From Xiphophorus maculatus (taxonomy: Eukaryota; Chordata; Actinopteri; Cyprinodontiformes; Poeciliidae), in contig NC_036446.1 in assembly GCF_002775205.1 (NCBI RefSeq), positions 19,220,565-19,284,564 of the forward strand: 64,000 nt of DNA, in the 5' to 3' direction. Each line of letters opens with the position of its first letter. The stretch's first letter is position 1. The notes under the pieces are model-generated. The model had not been told where the DNA came from. It saw only the letters and a list, made by a program, of their open reading frames with translations, and ran no database searches. A program made the translations under genes and the position numbers. Below are positions 1 through 14,100 of the stretch, piece by piece.

Positions 1-370
1 GATACTGTTTGATAAATAGTCATGGAAAAAGTAAAACAATGCCCCCATTTTGTTTTATTTTATTGTATTTACATGTGTAGAGTTTTTGGGTTATAGACTG
101 CTCAGTTTTTCACAACTTGGAAAAAGGACATAACATTACTGATATGCTAGTACCCAGAACTAACAACATGTGTACTTTTGTTACAATCATGCCAGGAAAT
201 ATGATTTAGCATAATTAATGTAAAATACTAACAAATACTAATAAAAAAAATCCAGTCAATGTGAAGTTAAAGTTTAAACCCAAATATCTTAATAATAAGG
301 CCCATTGCAACACAGTCTTTCAAAAGAATCATTTGTTAAAAACTCAGAGGAAAAGGATTGCATCTCCCAC

Positions 371-2681
<2,311 letters not shown>

Positions 2682-3160
2682 GGCTGATGCCCCTCCGTCA
2701 GACCAGCAGCTGTAATAAAGGAACATCTGCTTAGGAACTTCAGCATAATAAACAATCTGTTCCGATAGACGCGGTATAGATCCGTTGCTAATACTGGACT
2801 AATTGCTTACGTTTGCTCAATATGCAAACACCAGAAGACACGTTCAGCAAGATGCCAACAAATTAACAGTTGTTTAGAGTAATTACATAATTAAGAACTA
2901 AATAAAGTGACTTAGAACCAACGATACATTTTGACGCTGACATTTTAGAACACTATTTTGGCTAACAGCAGCTAGCGGTTGGCTAAATCAGCTGTTTAGG
3001 TCAACAACAAATATGAGGGGGAAAAATGAAGGCAAAGTAATAATTGTCTTATCCTTCGATATGAAAACTATTCACATACCGAGACGGTGAACAGGAGAGT
3101 CTATTCAGTCCTCATCCATCGCCGCAGTGAGAGTACAAGGTACAATAACAAAACAAAACG
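2682..3160 (-). promoter_or_regulatory. ext2: ext2 5' UTR (exon 1 plus start of exon 2) and promoter side
   Basis: Exon 2 begins at 2709, after a pyrimidine-rich tract ending in CAG, and carries 28 nt of leader before the ATG. A good donor (G|GTATGTG) at 3080/3079 marks the end of a non-coding exon 1 that would lie upstream at roughly 3080-3160. The transcription start cannot be fixed from sequence; no TATA box is obvious. The exon 1 assignment is inference from the splice signals. Confidence 0.5.
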
Positions 3161-3843
3161 TGTTAATGCTAAGCTATGCAAGCTAACGCTAGCCTTTCCG
3201 GGATTTGAGGGAAGTTCTTCTTCTTTGCCTCTGATAGATTCCTCTCAACCCTAAAGCTAAGGAGAGCACTTCCCTCTGGTTGGAAAGCAGACAAATGTAC
3301 ACTTAACTGATAGTAAAAGCTAAAGTGATGAAAATATATGCACACTTTAAAAAAATATAACTGTGCATAATACCCAATATTATCAAAGGTTTAATGCAAA
3401 ATATTAAACTAATTAAACTGCTTTAATTAGTTTTAATATTTCATGGATGAAATATTAAAACTAATTAAAGTAACATAACTGCACATTCATAATTTAAGTA
3501 ACATAACTGCACATTCATAATTTAAATATTACAAAAGTTAAGGATTACAACATCTGCATTAGTTCTGAAAAGCTGCTACTTTCCAGTAGCTTACCAGCAG
3601 ACACAATTTAGATACACTACATTACAAGACTATGCAAGAAGGAATAGTCCAAAAATGATTAAGAAATGCTAGTTTTATTGATTTATTTTCCTTATAAAAA
3701 AACCTGTTTTTTGTGGGGTCTGTGCAGTATGCTGGAAACTTACCTTAGATGTAATTGAAATTTAAAAATATGATAATTTTACATCTAATGACAATGGCCT
3801 GCAATGCCCATTTGCAACCTAAGTATATCGCTCTGTTTCAATC
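3161..3843. other. Intergenic, AT-rich, nothing recognised
   Basis: Between ext2 and the repeats at 3844 I see only AT-rich sequence. It includes a short imperfect direct duplication near 3475-3525 (two copies of a phrase reading AACATAACTGCACATTCAT). No exon-like reading frame was found. Confidence 0.5.
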
Positions 3844-3979
3844 ATCCATCTATCCATCCATCCATTTTTTAACACCCTTATCCCCAGTGGGGTCGGGAGG
3901 GGTGCTGGTGTCTATCTCCAGCTAACGTTCCGGGCGAGAGGCTGGGTTCACCCTGGACAGATCGCCAGTCTGTCCAGCT
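3844..3979. repeat. Teleost interspersed repeat fragment
   Basis: The segment opens with tandem ATCC units (ATCTATCCATCCATCCATTT). It continues into a GC-richer body with GTGGGGTCGGGAGGGGTGC and CCAGCTAACGTTCCGGGCG, unlike the AT-rich surroundings. I recognise this from many percomorph genomes as a dispersed repeat, but cannot assign its class. It has no coding capacity. Confidence 0.6.
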
Positions 3980-4216
3980 GTCTCAATCAAACTACTGCAA
4001 AACTGTCACATAAATTTATAATTTAACTTATGCATCTGGACACTGGTGATAAACCTTTTATAATTTTCTCTCTACTTCAATATTTTAGGTCAACCAAATC
4101 TGACAAACATAATCTGAGCAACTGCAAATGCAGAATTAATAAAATTACAATTTCTTTCATAATGGAAATTATGGCACCATATGAAAACCTAACAAACTTT
4201 TAAATCAGATTTTTTT

Positions 4217-4640
4217 TTAGAATGAATTGAATGTCCAGACATTTAGTAGCCTTAATTTATACAACATTGAGAGCAGAATTTTTTTGTGTGTGCTTTGAGT
4301 CATTGTCCTGCTGCAAAGCCCAAATGCAATTAAGCTTATAGGATCACAAACATTCTTCCTCTTGATCTCAATTTCCAGGTAGAGAGCAGAAATAATGGAT
4401 GCATTGACTTTAGTAAGTCCTCTCAAATCTGAAGCAGCAAAGCTGCCACAGATTATCACAATCATGTTTGTGTCACTATGATGTTTGGCCTAAAATTATA
4501 CCAGTTTTATGCCAGATGTGTTTGGACAAACATATTTTACAGTCCATAAAATAAGTCTTGAGGATCATCCAGCTTTTCTTTTTTTAAATTAGAAAAACAT
4601 GTCATTTTTTGTCAGATTTTCTAGCTTCCACATAACCCAT
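4217..4640 (-). mobile_element. Degenerate Tc1/mariner transposase relic
   Basis: Read on the plus strand, phrases such as GAGTCATTGTCCTGCTGCAA and GTCTTGAGGATCATCCAG are the reverse complement of a very common fish Tc1-like transposase coding region (the part encoding the catalytic-domain -QDNDP- style segment). Frames are broken by many stops and indels, so it is a fossil. An open stretch of 82 codons at 4217-4465 minus is a remnant, not a gene. Recognition is from memory of teleost Tc1 sequence. Confidence 0.6.
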
Positions 4641-5830
4641 GTTTGCTATTTTGGTAAAGTCATATGTACATACAGTTATTGGTTGTACTACTACAGTGTA
4701 TCCCCCCCTTAATAAATGAAATAATAATCTAAAAAGTGTTTTGCATTTACTCCGGTTATATTTGTCACTTGGTAAATTTAGTTTGATGATTTAAAACATT
4801 GGTGTGACAAAAGAAACAGCAAAAACTGAAGAGATCTATAAGAAGGCATTAATGCCATGTACACACGTTAAAATAAATGGAATCAGCAATGAGCAATTGT
4901 TAGAGAATCATCTGACATTAAAATATGCATAGAAAAGGCTGGGGTTTTTTGTGCATTTTTGCTGTAGCACTGAGTGAAGACAGAGCTTTGACTGTGCTAC
5001 TACAAGTCAGCTTGGGGCAGAGGGCATACATTTCACAGACACCCTTTGTCAGTAATGTAGCAGAGTATGTAACACCGAATGAGGATTAAAAAAAGACGAG
5101 ACTGTTCATGTCTTTAGTGGGTCAAGAATCATAAGAATTCTACTTTTGTGACGCATAATCACTGGCTTCATATAAAAGAAATCCTTTCATCCATGCCAGG
5201 TTTCTCAATAATGTTCTGCAGTATTTCAGCTTGTATTAGTTATAGCGTACAATAATAATATGCTGCACCTACACACTAACTTATAAAAAGCTCCAGCAAC
5301 TCGTGTTGTACTTCACTCAAAATATATCTGCACTCAGCATCTCGAAAACCACTGACACAGCATCAACCAAAACACAAGCTATTTTAGGGAGAAATCGTTT
5401 CCTCATACAAAAGTACAGAGTACTTGGTATCAAAACTCACACGTTTATATGTGCCTCTGCATTTCAGCATGTTTTTAATCTCTTAGTTTACTTCTAGTAA
5501 ACTAAATGATAAATAATATTCAGATATTCATCTTAACCCTGTTAGGGATGCAAGTTGCAGTCAGTAACACACTAAAAGTAATGCATGTACATTTGCATCC
5601 CAAAAAGTAGAATATCATTGTAAAAATGTATTTATTCCAGTATTAATTCCTGCAAAAGGTGTCCTAATATATTGTACAGTGCATGAGGATACTTTTTAAC
5701 AGGCCATCTATTTCTTAATTGGTCTTATGCAATATTTTAATTTAGAATTTAATTGACATTCTGAATTTCTGAGATGCACCTGTTATAAAATAGTTATGAC
5801 AGAAACTTGTGGTTTTCTCTCATAGTTTGT
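4641..5830. other. Intergenic between ext2 and the dagla 3' end, nothing recognised
   Basis: AT-rich sequence with no exon-like frame or recognisable repeat. The 3' boundary of dagla is uncertain, so part of this may still be 3' UTR. Confidence 0.4.
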
Positions 5831-5832
5831 AG

Positions 5833-5838
5833 TTTATT
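5833..5838 (-). terminator. Candidate poly(A) signal for full-length dagla
   Basis: AATAAA on the minus strand (TTTATT on plus), about 2.28 kb after the stop codon. Such hexamers are frequent in AT-rich DNA, so this is one candidate among several. Confidence 0.3.
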
Positions 5839-8116
5839 CCATTACAGGCAGGGCAGTGAGGGAAAGGGTTTAAATACATTCTCATCGTGGGGCAGGAAAG
5901 GAAGGGATGCAAACCAGGTAAACATGGACAAGACAGAGTTGAATTATTTCTTTTTCAATATACTGTAGACGAATTTGTATCTGCCAATAGTCTGAATAAA
6001 TAGCTTCTTTTTCTCCTACATGTCAGTACTGATCTTTTCAGGTAGTCTTATTGTTATATAGTTGTTCTCTACATGACTCTTGGAATTCATCTTACAGACA
6101 TCTGCATAAATAAGTACACATAAAAGACAGTGCTGTACACATCACAATGGAAAAATGGTACTTTCTTTTTGCAGAGTTTAGTGTATGAACAACTGCAAAC
6201 AAAGCTGCTGCTAGAAGGAACTGTCTGGTCCAACAGTAGTGTGTCTATCAGGACTGTCATAATAGTGTAGGTAATGCCTGATTTTAAACTGGCTTGACCA
6301 GTCTACTGCGAGCGATCACAGCAGATATCATTAAAGAAGTTGTGCAGATAGCTAGTGAGACTCGGACTTGGTAGTGGCATGGCACCAAATGTCGGTCTGT
6401 AGCATGCCTCATCACTTTGAAGAATTTGTGAAAACTAAAAAAGAAAAAATAAATAATAATAAAAAAAAAAACATGGTGCGCCAGCTATGGCAAAATGTTT
6501 ACATGCCACTGACAAACATGGGAACAAAGGCTTAATTATAGATAACGTCTTGCATTTAGGAAGAGCTTCCCTAAAAACTGAGATAAGAAAACACTGACAT
6601 CAAACCAATCTGTTGCAGGATAATAAAACCATTAAATATAGCGTTAAATGTGAAAACATTTACTGTACTAAAGAATGCAAAACATGAGCAACTTGTCACA
6701 CCCAAAGTGATATAGACAACTTGATGTCATTCGTGAATTCAGTCCAACTTCATGGATGATGAACCGGATTAAAGGGAAGTAAACACTTTGACCTCTAAAA
6801 CTGAAAGCACCTTCAGAACAGGAAAACAAAATGATGTCCTGATACACTTTAACTTCTAATTAACCTCTCATGATGGCTGAGATATGGTGATTATTTCTGG
6901 ACGCGTTCAGAGCGTATTTACTGTGACTTGATGACAAGACTTGTTCTATACAAGCCATGCTACTTTAAATGCATAAAGCATGCAAACTCTGACCTGGGCA
7001 CATTGCTAAGAGATTTTTAAAGAAAATTACACAGCAATTTTAAGACAATTTGTTATTAGTTCTAAAACAACGTGCAGCTGTCTTGTTTTTTTTTACATGA
7101 AAGGTATGGCAGCGTTTTAATGTCAGGATGACACTGTCTACATGTTTTTGTGTAACAGTCTAGATGGGAACTGATAGAACTTGAAATGAAATATTGAACT
7201 GAGCCTGTTTAAATAAAGTAGTATCCTTAGACATATAGAAAATTACATTTCATAAATACATTTGGCAAGACAATTTGTTATCTTTTCTTTTTTGGCAAAA
7301 GGGGTAAACTGAGCAATATGTGTGCAATAGTAACAAAATGTCAAGTGGCTTAGTGACAAGTTCTCCATCGGAATAACTTAATAAAAAAAAGTTGTCATGC
7401 ATTATAAAGTGTAACCAAAAGACTCTAAAAACATCCATAGGCATCTGTAATAACTTTGTCACAATCACTTTATGTTTAAGACACATGTATTCTCACCAAC
7501 ATAACACACTCTCTTTCTCCAAGTCAGTTCTTTGTAGACCTGAGGAACGTTTCTTATTGTTTTTTCACTTCTGTTTATAAACAAATATGTCCCATCTTCA
7601 CATTCTGGATTTAAAAAAAATAGATAAAACAAAACAAAAGCTGTACAAGCTTTCAGAACTGCTGAAGATGCAGGAAGAGGTCCGTTACACCAACCCAGAT
7701 GATGTGCCTTTGCTAACCGTTTCTACAGCATTAGTTTCAGATTTCCTGCTCAGTTAACGATTCTCCCTTTGCATTTGCTAAATCAGGGACTGGATGAAAT
7801 GCAGAAATGTTCCCATGTGGGTCAGACAATATTGTTCTGGATTGGCATTGTGAAGCTACAGTTGTGAAGCAGCACAGCCCCCTGGCATGCAGAGAGAGGT
7901 ATCTTCTTTTTTGTCATTGCAGTACTGTGAAAATGTCCCCTGAGTTCAAAGGGGACACCTGAAGAATGGATATGGTGTACCTGTTGGTCCCTTAAGTTCT
8001 GTCACTGGATCTCTGATGAGTGATTGCATTCCACTCCATGCGTGTGTTGTGATATGTTTGAAAGTTTGAATCACCAGACCTCTCGACTTAAAGCACAACA
8101 GAGCCTTCAGAGCATA
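5833..8116 (-). other. dagla: dagla 3' untranslated region (extent inferred)
   Basis: The 2.3 kb after the dagla stop (8117-8119) has no further coding exon. The AATAAA read on the minus strand at 5838-5833 is a plausible poly(A) signal, though other AT-rich candidates exist. Mammalian DAGLA also has a long 3' UTR, so a UTR of about 2 kb is expected. The exact end needs transcript data. Confidence 0.4.
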
Positions 8117-11100
8117 TTAAACCATTGATGATAGTGTATTCTCTTCAGGACAGTGACATGGGCTGGATGTTCGTAGGGAGTGAATGGTTGGCGGGGCACC
8201 CTCGCTTGGCGAAAGATCGTTGAGCTCCTCAGAGGATGAGAGAGGAAAAGATGGGGACAATGATATGCCTGAAGAGGGATCAGCAGATCCAGCAAAAGTG
8301 CGTGGAGGCTTGGGAACAAGGTTAGGCTCGAGTGTTGCTCTGGCCAGCAGCTGTGCATCATCCAGGTGCTGTCCATCTCCAAGACATTCACCCTGTCCAA
8401 AAGAACCCCTACCCGACTCTGACTCCCCATCAGACAGGTCCAGAGGAGGTGAGCTGCTGCCGTCCAGTCTGAAGAGAGAATCTAAGTACTGTGCGAACTC
8501 TAGCACAGCCTGACTGGGGTTCCCATTTGTTAGCTGGGGTGGAGCAGTAGAAAGGGCTAGACTGGTTTCTTCACCCAACATGTTCTGTGTCATCTCCAGC
8601 TCCAAGTCCTCGTTTTTGCTATCCATTAGTCTAGAGTCAATCTGTGGGCTAAGTGGAGTATTTGGAGTGCTCCCTGGGCTGTAGACACCAGGTATCTGAT
8701 CCCCATCACTAACCATTGTTGGAGCTGCATTAGACTCATGTTTGAAAGGCTGAACACACTGATTTAAAAGAGCTGGGGAATGGGGTCCACTGTAGCGTGG
8801 TGTGGCAGGAGACAGCCTCATAGGGTAATCTGGAGTGGATCTGGATTCGTGTGGGGTAAAGAAGGGTCCAACTTCACCTAGGTGCTCTGGTGTTGCCGGG
8901 CAGAGGCAATCTGCAGCCAACAATTCAGTACGAGAGCTGAGAGATGGGTTCTCCTCTGGTATTGGGGCATCCAACGGGAAAGGTAGGCTACCCAACATCG
9001 GCGAGCCCCTGAAGGCCGCTGATGAGCGCCGAGAATCCAGGCTGTAAAGAGACTCTGCATCTGAGAGACTCTCCATGACGGCCAGTGGTGCCTTACGGTC
9101 CCTCAGCTCCACCGCAAGGCGCTCGCGTGCTCCACGCAACACTACAGGAACTGGGGGAGGAGGGCACTCAGAGAAACCATCCAGAGATATCTCAGACTGG
9201 GCACACGAACTGGAGGACAGGAAAAGAGAGGGCAGGAGAGGGATGACAAGGACAAGAGGAGAGTGGGGGACCCAGAACACAGGATAGACAATAAAAGTGG
9301 GTCAAAACAACTTTTGGCGGGTTAAAGAAGGGAGGGAAACAGGTGTTAGTATTGGCACTATATCTACATTCTCCAAACTATGTGCCCAAGGCAACATATT
9401 AGGTCGATGGAAGAAAACACACAGACATCAGACTAAAAGGACCAGGGGTGCTGATCATTTTGCTCATGCTTCCTTGTGTCCATGAAGAGGATATTATTTT
9501 TATGACAAAACAACTCAAAGAAAGGATGTTTCATATCATGTCATTTCTTTTAAACCTCCTTACATGGCGTATCTCAAACAAGGATAAACGTTTGCATAAT
9601 GAGAGGCACCCATGGAGCGTGTGCTAGTAGTGCATGTAAGCTCTTGGATTAGCATCATATCCAAAGGGTAAAATCAGATTTCAAACATTACTACTATCAG
9701 AAATTCACACTGACTTGGGACAAGGACTGAACCAGAGAGGGCGAGGTGGAAATTGAATACTACCATACGTTACAATTGCTCTGTGGATAGACAGCGTGCA
9801 GGCGTGCAAGAGAGAGGGGATCATATTGTGCAGAGTTAGTACTAACATGCCTTGCTTACCGTAACAAAGGTTTTTCTCTTTTTTTTTTTTTTTTTTAAAC
9901 AGACAGACAATAATTTGAGAAAACAAAGTAGTAATTAGTATCAGTAGTATGTCTCTTAGCACCACATGGTTAAACTAAAGCTACAGGCTAAGGATGAAGT
10001 TTCACATGTTCTTCGAGGCTCAAGCACACTTAAAACAGTGGCCGGCATACTAACCGAACGCTGCTGTTTCTGCGATGGTGGGTTGTTGTGGGTGTCGGCT
10101 CCTGAGAAGCTGCATCCACGAACAAAGTCTCAGGGTTCAGATCTACTTCTGTGGGGCTCACCATAATCTTGGCTGCCGACAACAAAGCCGTTTTTCCTTT
10201 ATTGTAGTTCTCCAGAACCTGTTATTAGCACAGAGGCACACACACACGCGCACTTCAGAGGACGTCAGAGATAAATGGTGACAGGTTTGGGGGATGTGCA
10301 ATGGAGAAGTTGAAAAAGTGGCCAAGCAAGTGAAAACAGATGAAAATAAAATAGTTTATCACTTGAAATGACAAGGAACTTTCTGAAAACAACCACAAAA
10401 AAACTGGCATATTCATCAAATTACTTATTTTGTTCAAGTCTTTTTTAATAAAAATTAGAAGCAGACTCACTCATAAAAATCCTAAAATGCATTTAAAAAG
10501 CCTTTAGATTACCCCCAGGACAAAAAATGCTTTCAACAAATGTCCCAAAATTACACAAGACCAGACATGTTTGCATCTGATTTTTTTTAAAAAGTAGCAT
10601 TCATACAAATGAAAGTGCAATCTAAAAGATAGCTTACAACCTGCTCAAAATGACATTAACCACACAGAGTAAACGAGATACCTCAGGGAGAACTGTTCAA
10701 GGCCCACAATACTCCTGTGATACAATAACAAAACATATTTCAACTTTGTGTGCTTAAAAAATAAATAAATAAAATCCCTTTTGTCTACAAAGTAGTAACA
10801 GAGCAAACACCAAAATTACATATGTTTAGTAAACTTTAATGAATTAATACATTAAAACAAACATACACACAGAAAAATGAAGTGTTAAAATGACATGCGA
10901 CAGAGATAAAATACAACAGATACGATTTAGTAATTTAAATGCTATTAAAATAAGTCACTTGGTTATATAGAAGGGTAGGGAGCATTAAAACAACATGTTA
11001 TTTGGCAATGTGCAACCCCTATCATTTCAGTCCATCAATAATGATGTATTATTGATGCAAGGGATAAACTACTGCAAATATCCATGACCAATAACAACTA

Positions 11101-14100
11101 TTGCATCACTTGTAACTGAATGCCAAATGAGACAACTGATGGCAGAAATGATGCATGAATGATGAGGTTGTACTGCAGTCCCAGAAGTTGCACATTTGAG
11201 TGGTTCATATTCTAAATGACACAACATTTGAAGTGTTTTTCCACCTTTCAGTATTTAAATATGTAAGTCTAAACATTGAGTTTATACCAAGTCCAAGTAA
11301 GTTTGTATTTTTTAAAGAAACATGTAGACTTTGTGGGAAATGAGCAAAAAAAGCTGATCAGTTTGTTTTTCCACCTTTCTCTGTGAATAAAACTTGATAA
11401 AAGTTGAATATTTGAAAAAATTAAATGAGGGAATAATTATCCAGAAAGAAGCGCTGCACTTACTGAAAAACCTAACCAAGAGTGGTGGAAAAAAAGAGCA
11501 GTTAATGAGGAAGAAATTACATTACCATGGAAACTCTGAACACAATGAAAACTTGTTAGATTGTGGAACAAGCATCACAAATTTTGCACCAAGGCTCTTG
11601 ACTGAATGTACAGTGGCAGACAAAAGGCTGGAAAAGAATCAAAAGTTATTTTTTCCAACGTCACCAGAAAAGATAGAACATAGTTAAAAATGTCTTTAAA
11701 ATAAGTTAGAAGCACATTACAAACGACACCCTAAATTTGTGGCCTAATTTCAAAGCTTTTCCTCACTCACATTTAAAACAGTAATTGCCCAACCCTTGTA
11801 AACTTGTCAGTTAAATCTCCCCACTTTCTACTTTTTCCCCAAAAAAGCTGCGATGCCTTGATGTATTTAACCATTGGTTTATGTGGAAAATGCAGCTAAG
11901 CAATGGACGACTTCTACAAGTTAGTCTCAACTTTACTACCACTGGGGTTCCTCTAGTCTTTTGTTGAGAGGTCTTTTGTTGTTTTTATAGTGGGAGGAAA
12001 GGGAAGGTCTCTCTTTTAAAAAAGTTACTCCGTTCTTCTAAAGTTGCCCTAAAAGCCAACACCAAAACAGTAACAAATCTATCTGGCCTTTTCATCACAT
12101 CACAAGTAAGCAACAATTAAACTAAGTGCTTAAATTGGCATTTGAACTGAGAAATAGCTTTAATACTGAGTGTTATAAAATCTTACAGATTCCCTTATCT
12201 TACAGTAAACTGCAAACCATTGTAATTTGCAAGGAGCTCTGTGATGCTACATTGAGCGAATCATTTTCAGTAAGAGTGGAGTTTGACTCAAAAGACTGCC
12301 CTTCAAAAAGATGGGTAGGCATCACATCTTCATTAGAGTAATGGATGCATGGCACAGATTTGGTTTTTGCTGGTAAGCATGAATCATTTTCATCTGGAAG
12401 AGCTCCTGTGTGAGGGTGTGAGGAGATGTTAGAAAGTGAAACGACAGACATCAAGCACGGCTGGGAAGAAGAGGTGCACCCTGACAAAGGAGGAGGTGGA
12501 GAAACAGACTCGGCATCTGGAAAAGAGAGAGAAGTGTGGTCGGTTGGACGGAAGGGGACAGCTTCATTTTCTGTGTGGGATTCAGTGCCAGACAGGTGTT
12601 TGTGGGCGATGGAGGAAGTATCAGATGGAAGAGGTCTGGGGGTTAGCTCTCTTTGTGGGGTTATAATCAAACTGGTGTTGCAGGATGACTGACTGACTTC
12701 CAGTTCCTCCAGTTCCAAATTTTTCTGCTCTGCAGGGGGACAAAATGGTTCCAGTACCTGTTGAAACACCAGAAATATCACACCAAAAACTGGGAACAAA
12801 AGGCAAATACACATCCAAAATCAAACTAACCTACAGAACTTACAACACCCATACACAGACAGAGATATAAAGTCTCCAGCCACAAAAAGTGCAAACCCCG
12901 TAGTTGGATCCTTCACATGCAGACATACACATTGACATCTCGTTATCAAAACAGATGTTCAACATCCTAGAAGAACCAGAGAAGACCACGAACCAACTGT
13001 GACAGAACAGTTCCCATGCTTTGAGGAGCGACAGAGAAAAAAAAAAAAGACAAAAAGGTGAAGTTGTGGGTTAGGGATTAACATGCACAAATAAACCTAT
13101 CAATAAACTTGAACACTTTCTACTGCTTCTGCATACAGTTAAAAAAATGTGTGGACTAAAACATCAGAAAAGCAAAATCTATCAATTTAAAATATATTTT
13201 AAAGGATTTACTTCCTGTGCGCAATACTAGAAAACATAAGATACAGTTATATTAGAAAGCAACCAGATAATCTTAATGGAATTAAAAGGCTGATCAATCC
13301 TTTTCAGTGCTTTAAGAACATGGTAGATATGTTCAACCTTCTGCTGTATACGACAGTCTGTCATTCTACAACTCAAGTTACTCCCATTTATAGCAAAAAA
13401 AACACATTATCTTTTATGTTAGAAGCATCTGATACATGTTCACCACCAATTTTATTACCCAGCACTGGAAGTCAAGAGCAAAACTGGAAGGACAATTTGA
13501 AAAACACCCTTGGAGAGAAATGTAAACATGCAAAGAATGAAACAGACCTTGTTCAGGCCCTTCATAACCATGTGGGGCATGTGCTCGTTCAGCATGGCCG
13601 GCGATATGATGACCTCGTTGAACCCCTTGTTGTCTCCCCACAGCGCCGAGTATGTCGGCTCTTCCTGTCCACAACTAGAGAGGCAGAAATCCATCAAATT
13701 CACAACACATATCGATTTTCTCAACATATTGAAAAAGGCAAGTACAAACATTTTTGTGAAATTTAGCAAGTATATAGGAAAAAACTATTCAGAGAGGAAT
13801 GTGTTGAAGATTGGATCATAAAACTCTAAAAGGAAGCTTGTTGGGTATTTTTTCTTACTCTGTTCTTACAATCTGCATAATAAATGATCTTGGTGTGAAT
13901 GAGATATGCTCTGAATTGAGACTTGGAGCGTTTACATAAATGTCCAAAAGTATGTGAGTAAAATGAATAAAAGAATGCTTGTCTGAAACAGCAGTAGATG
14001 TTGAGGATATTTTCTACAATGAAAAATGTTTTCAGCAATTTTTTTATTTTTTATTTTACTTCGAAGAATCTCCAGTCGTCCTTTATGTGACATAAAAGCT

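Noticed and set aside
8184-9287. Plus-strand frames opposite the last dagla exon
   Set aside because: Antisense shadows of a strong coding exon.
12426-12692. Plus-strand frames opposite the alternative dagla exon
   Set aside because: Antisense shadows; no start context or splice sites. They do show that the GC-richer composition here is shared by both strands, which slightly weakens the open-frame argument for the alternative exon.
13320-13821. Plus-strand 148- and 103-codon frames around 13.3-13.8 kb
   Set aside because: They overlap the minus-strand dagla exon 13674-13548 and its introns; antisense shadow plus AT-rich extension.
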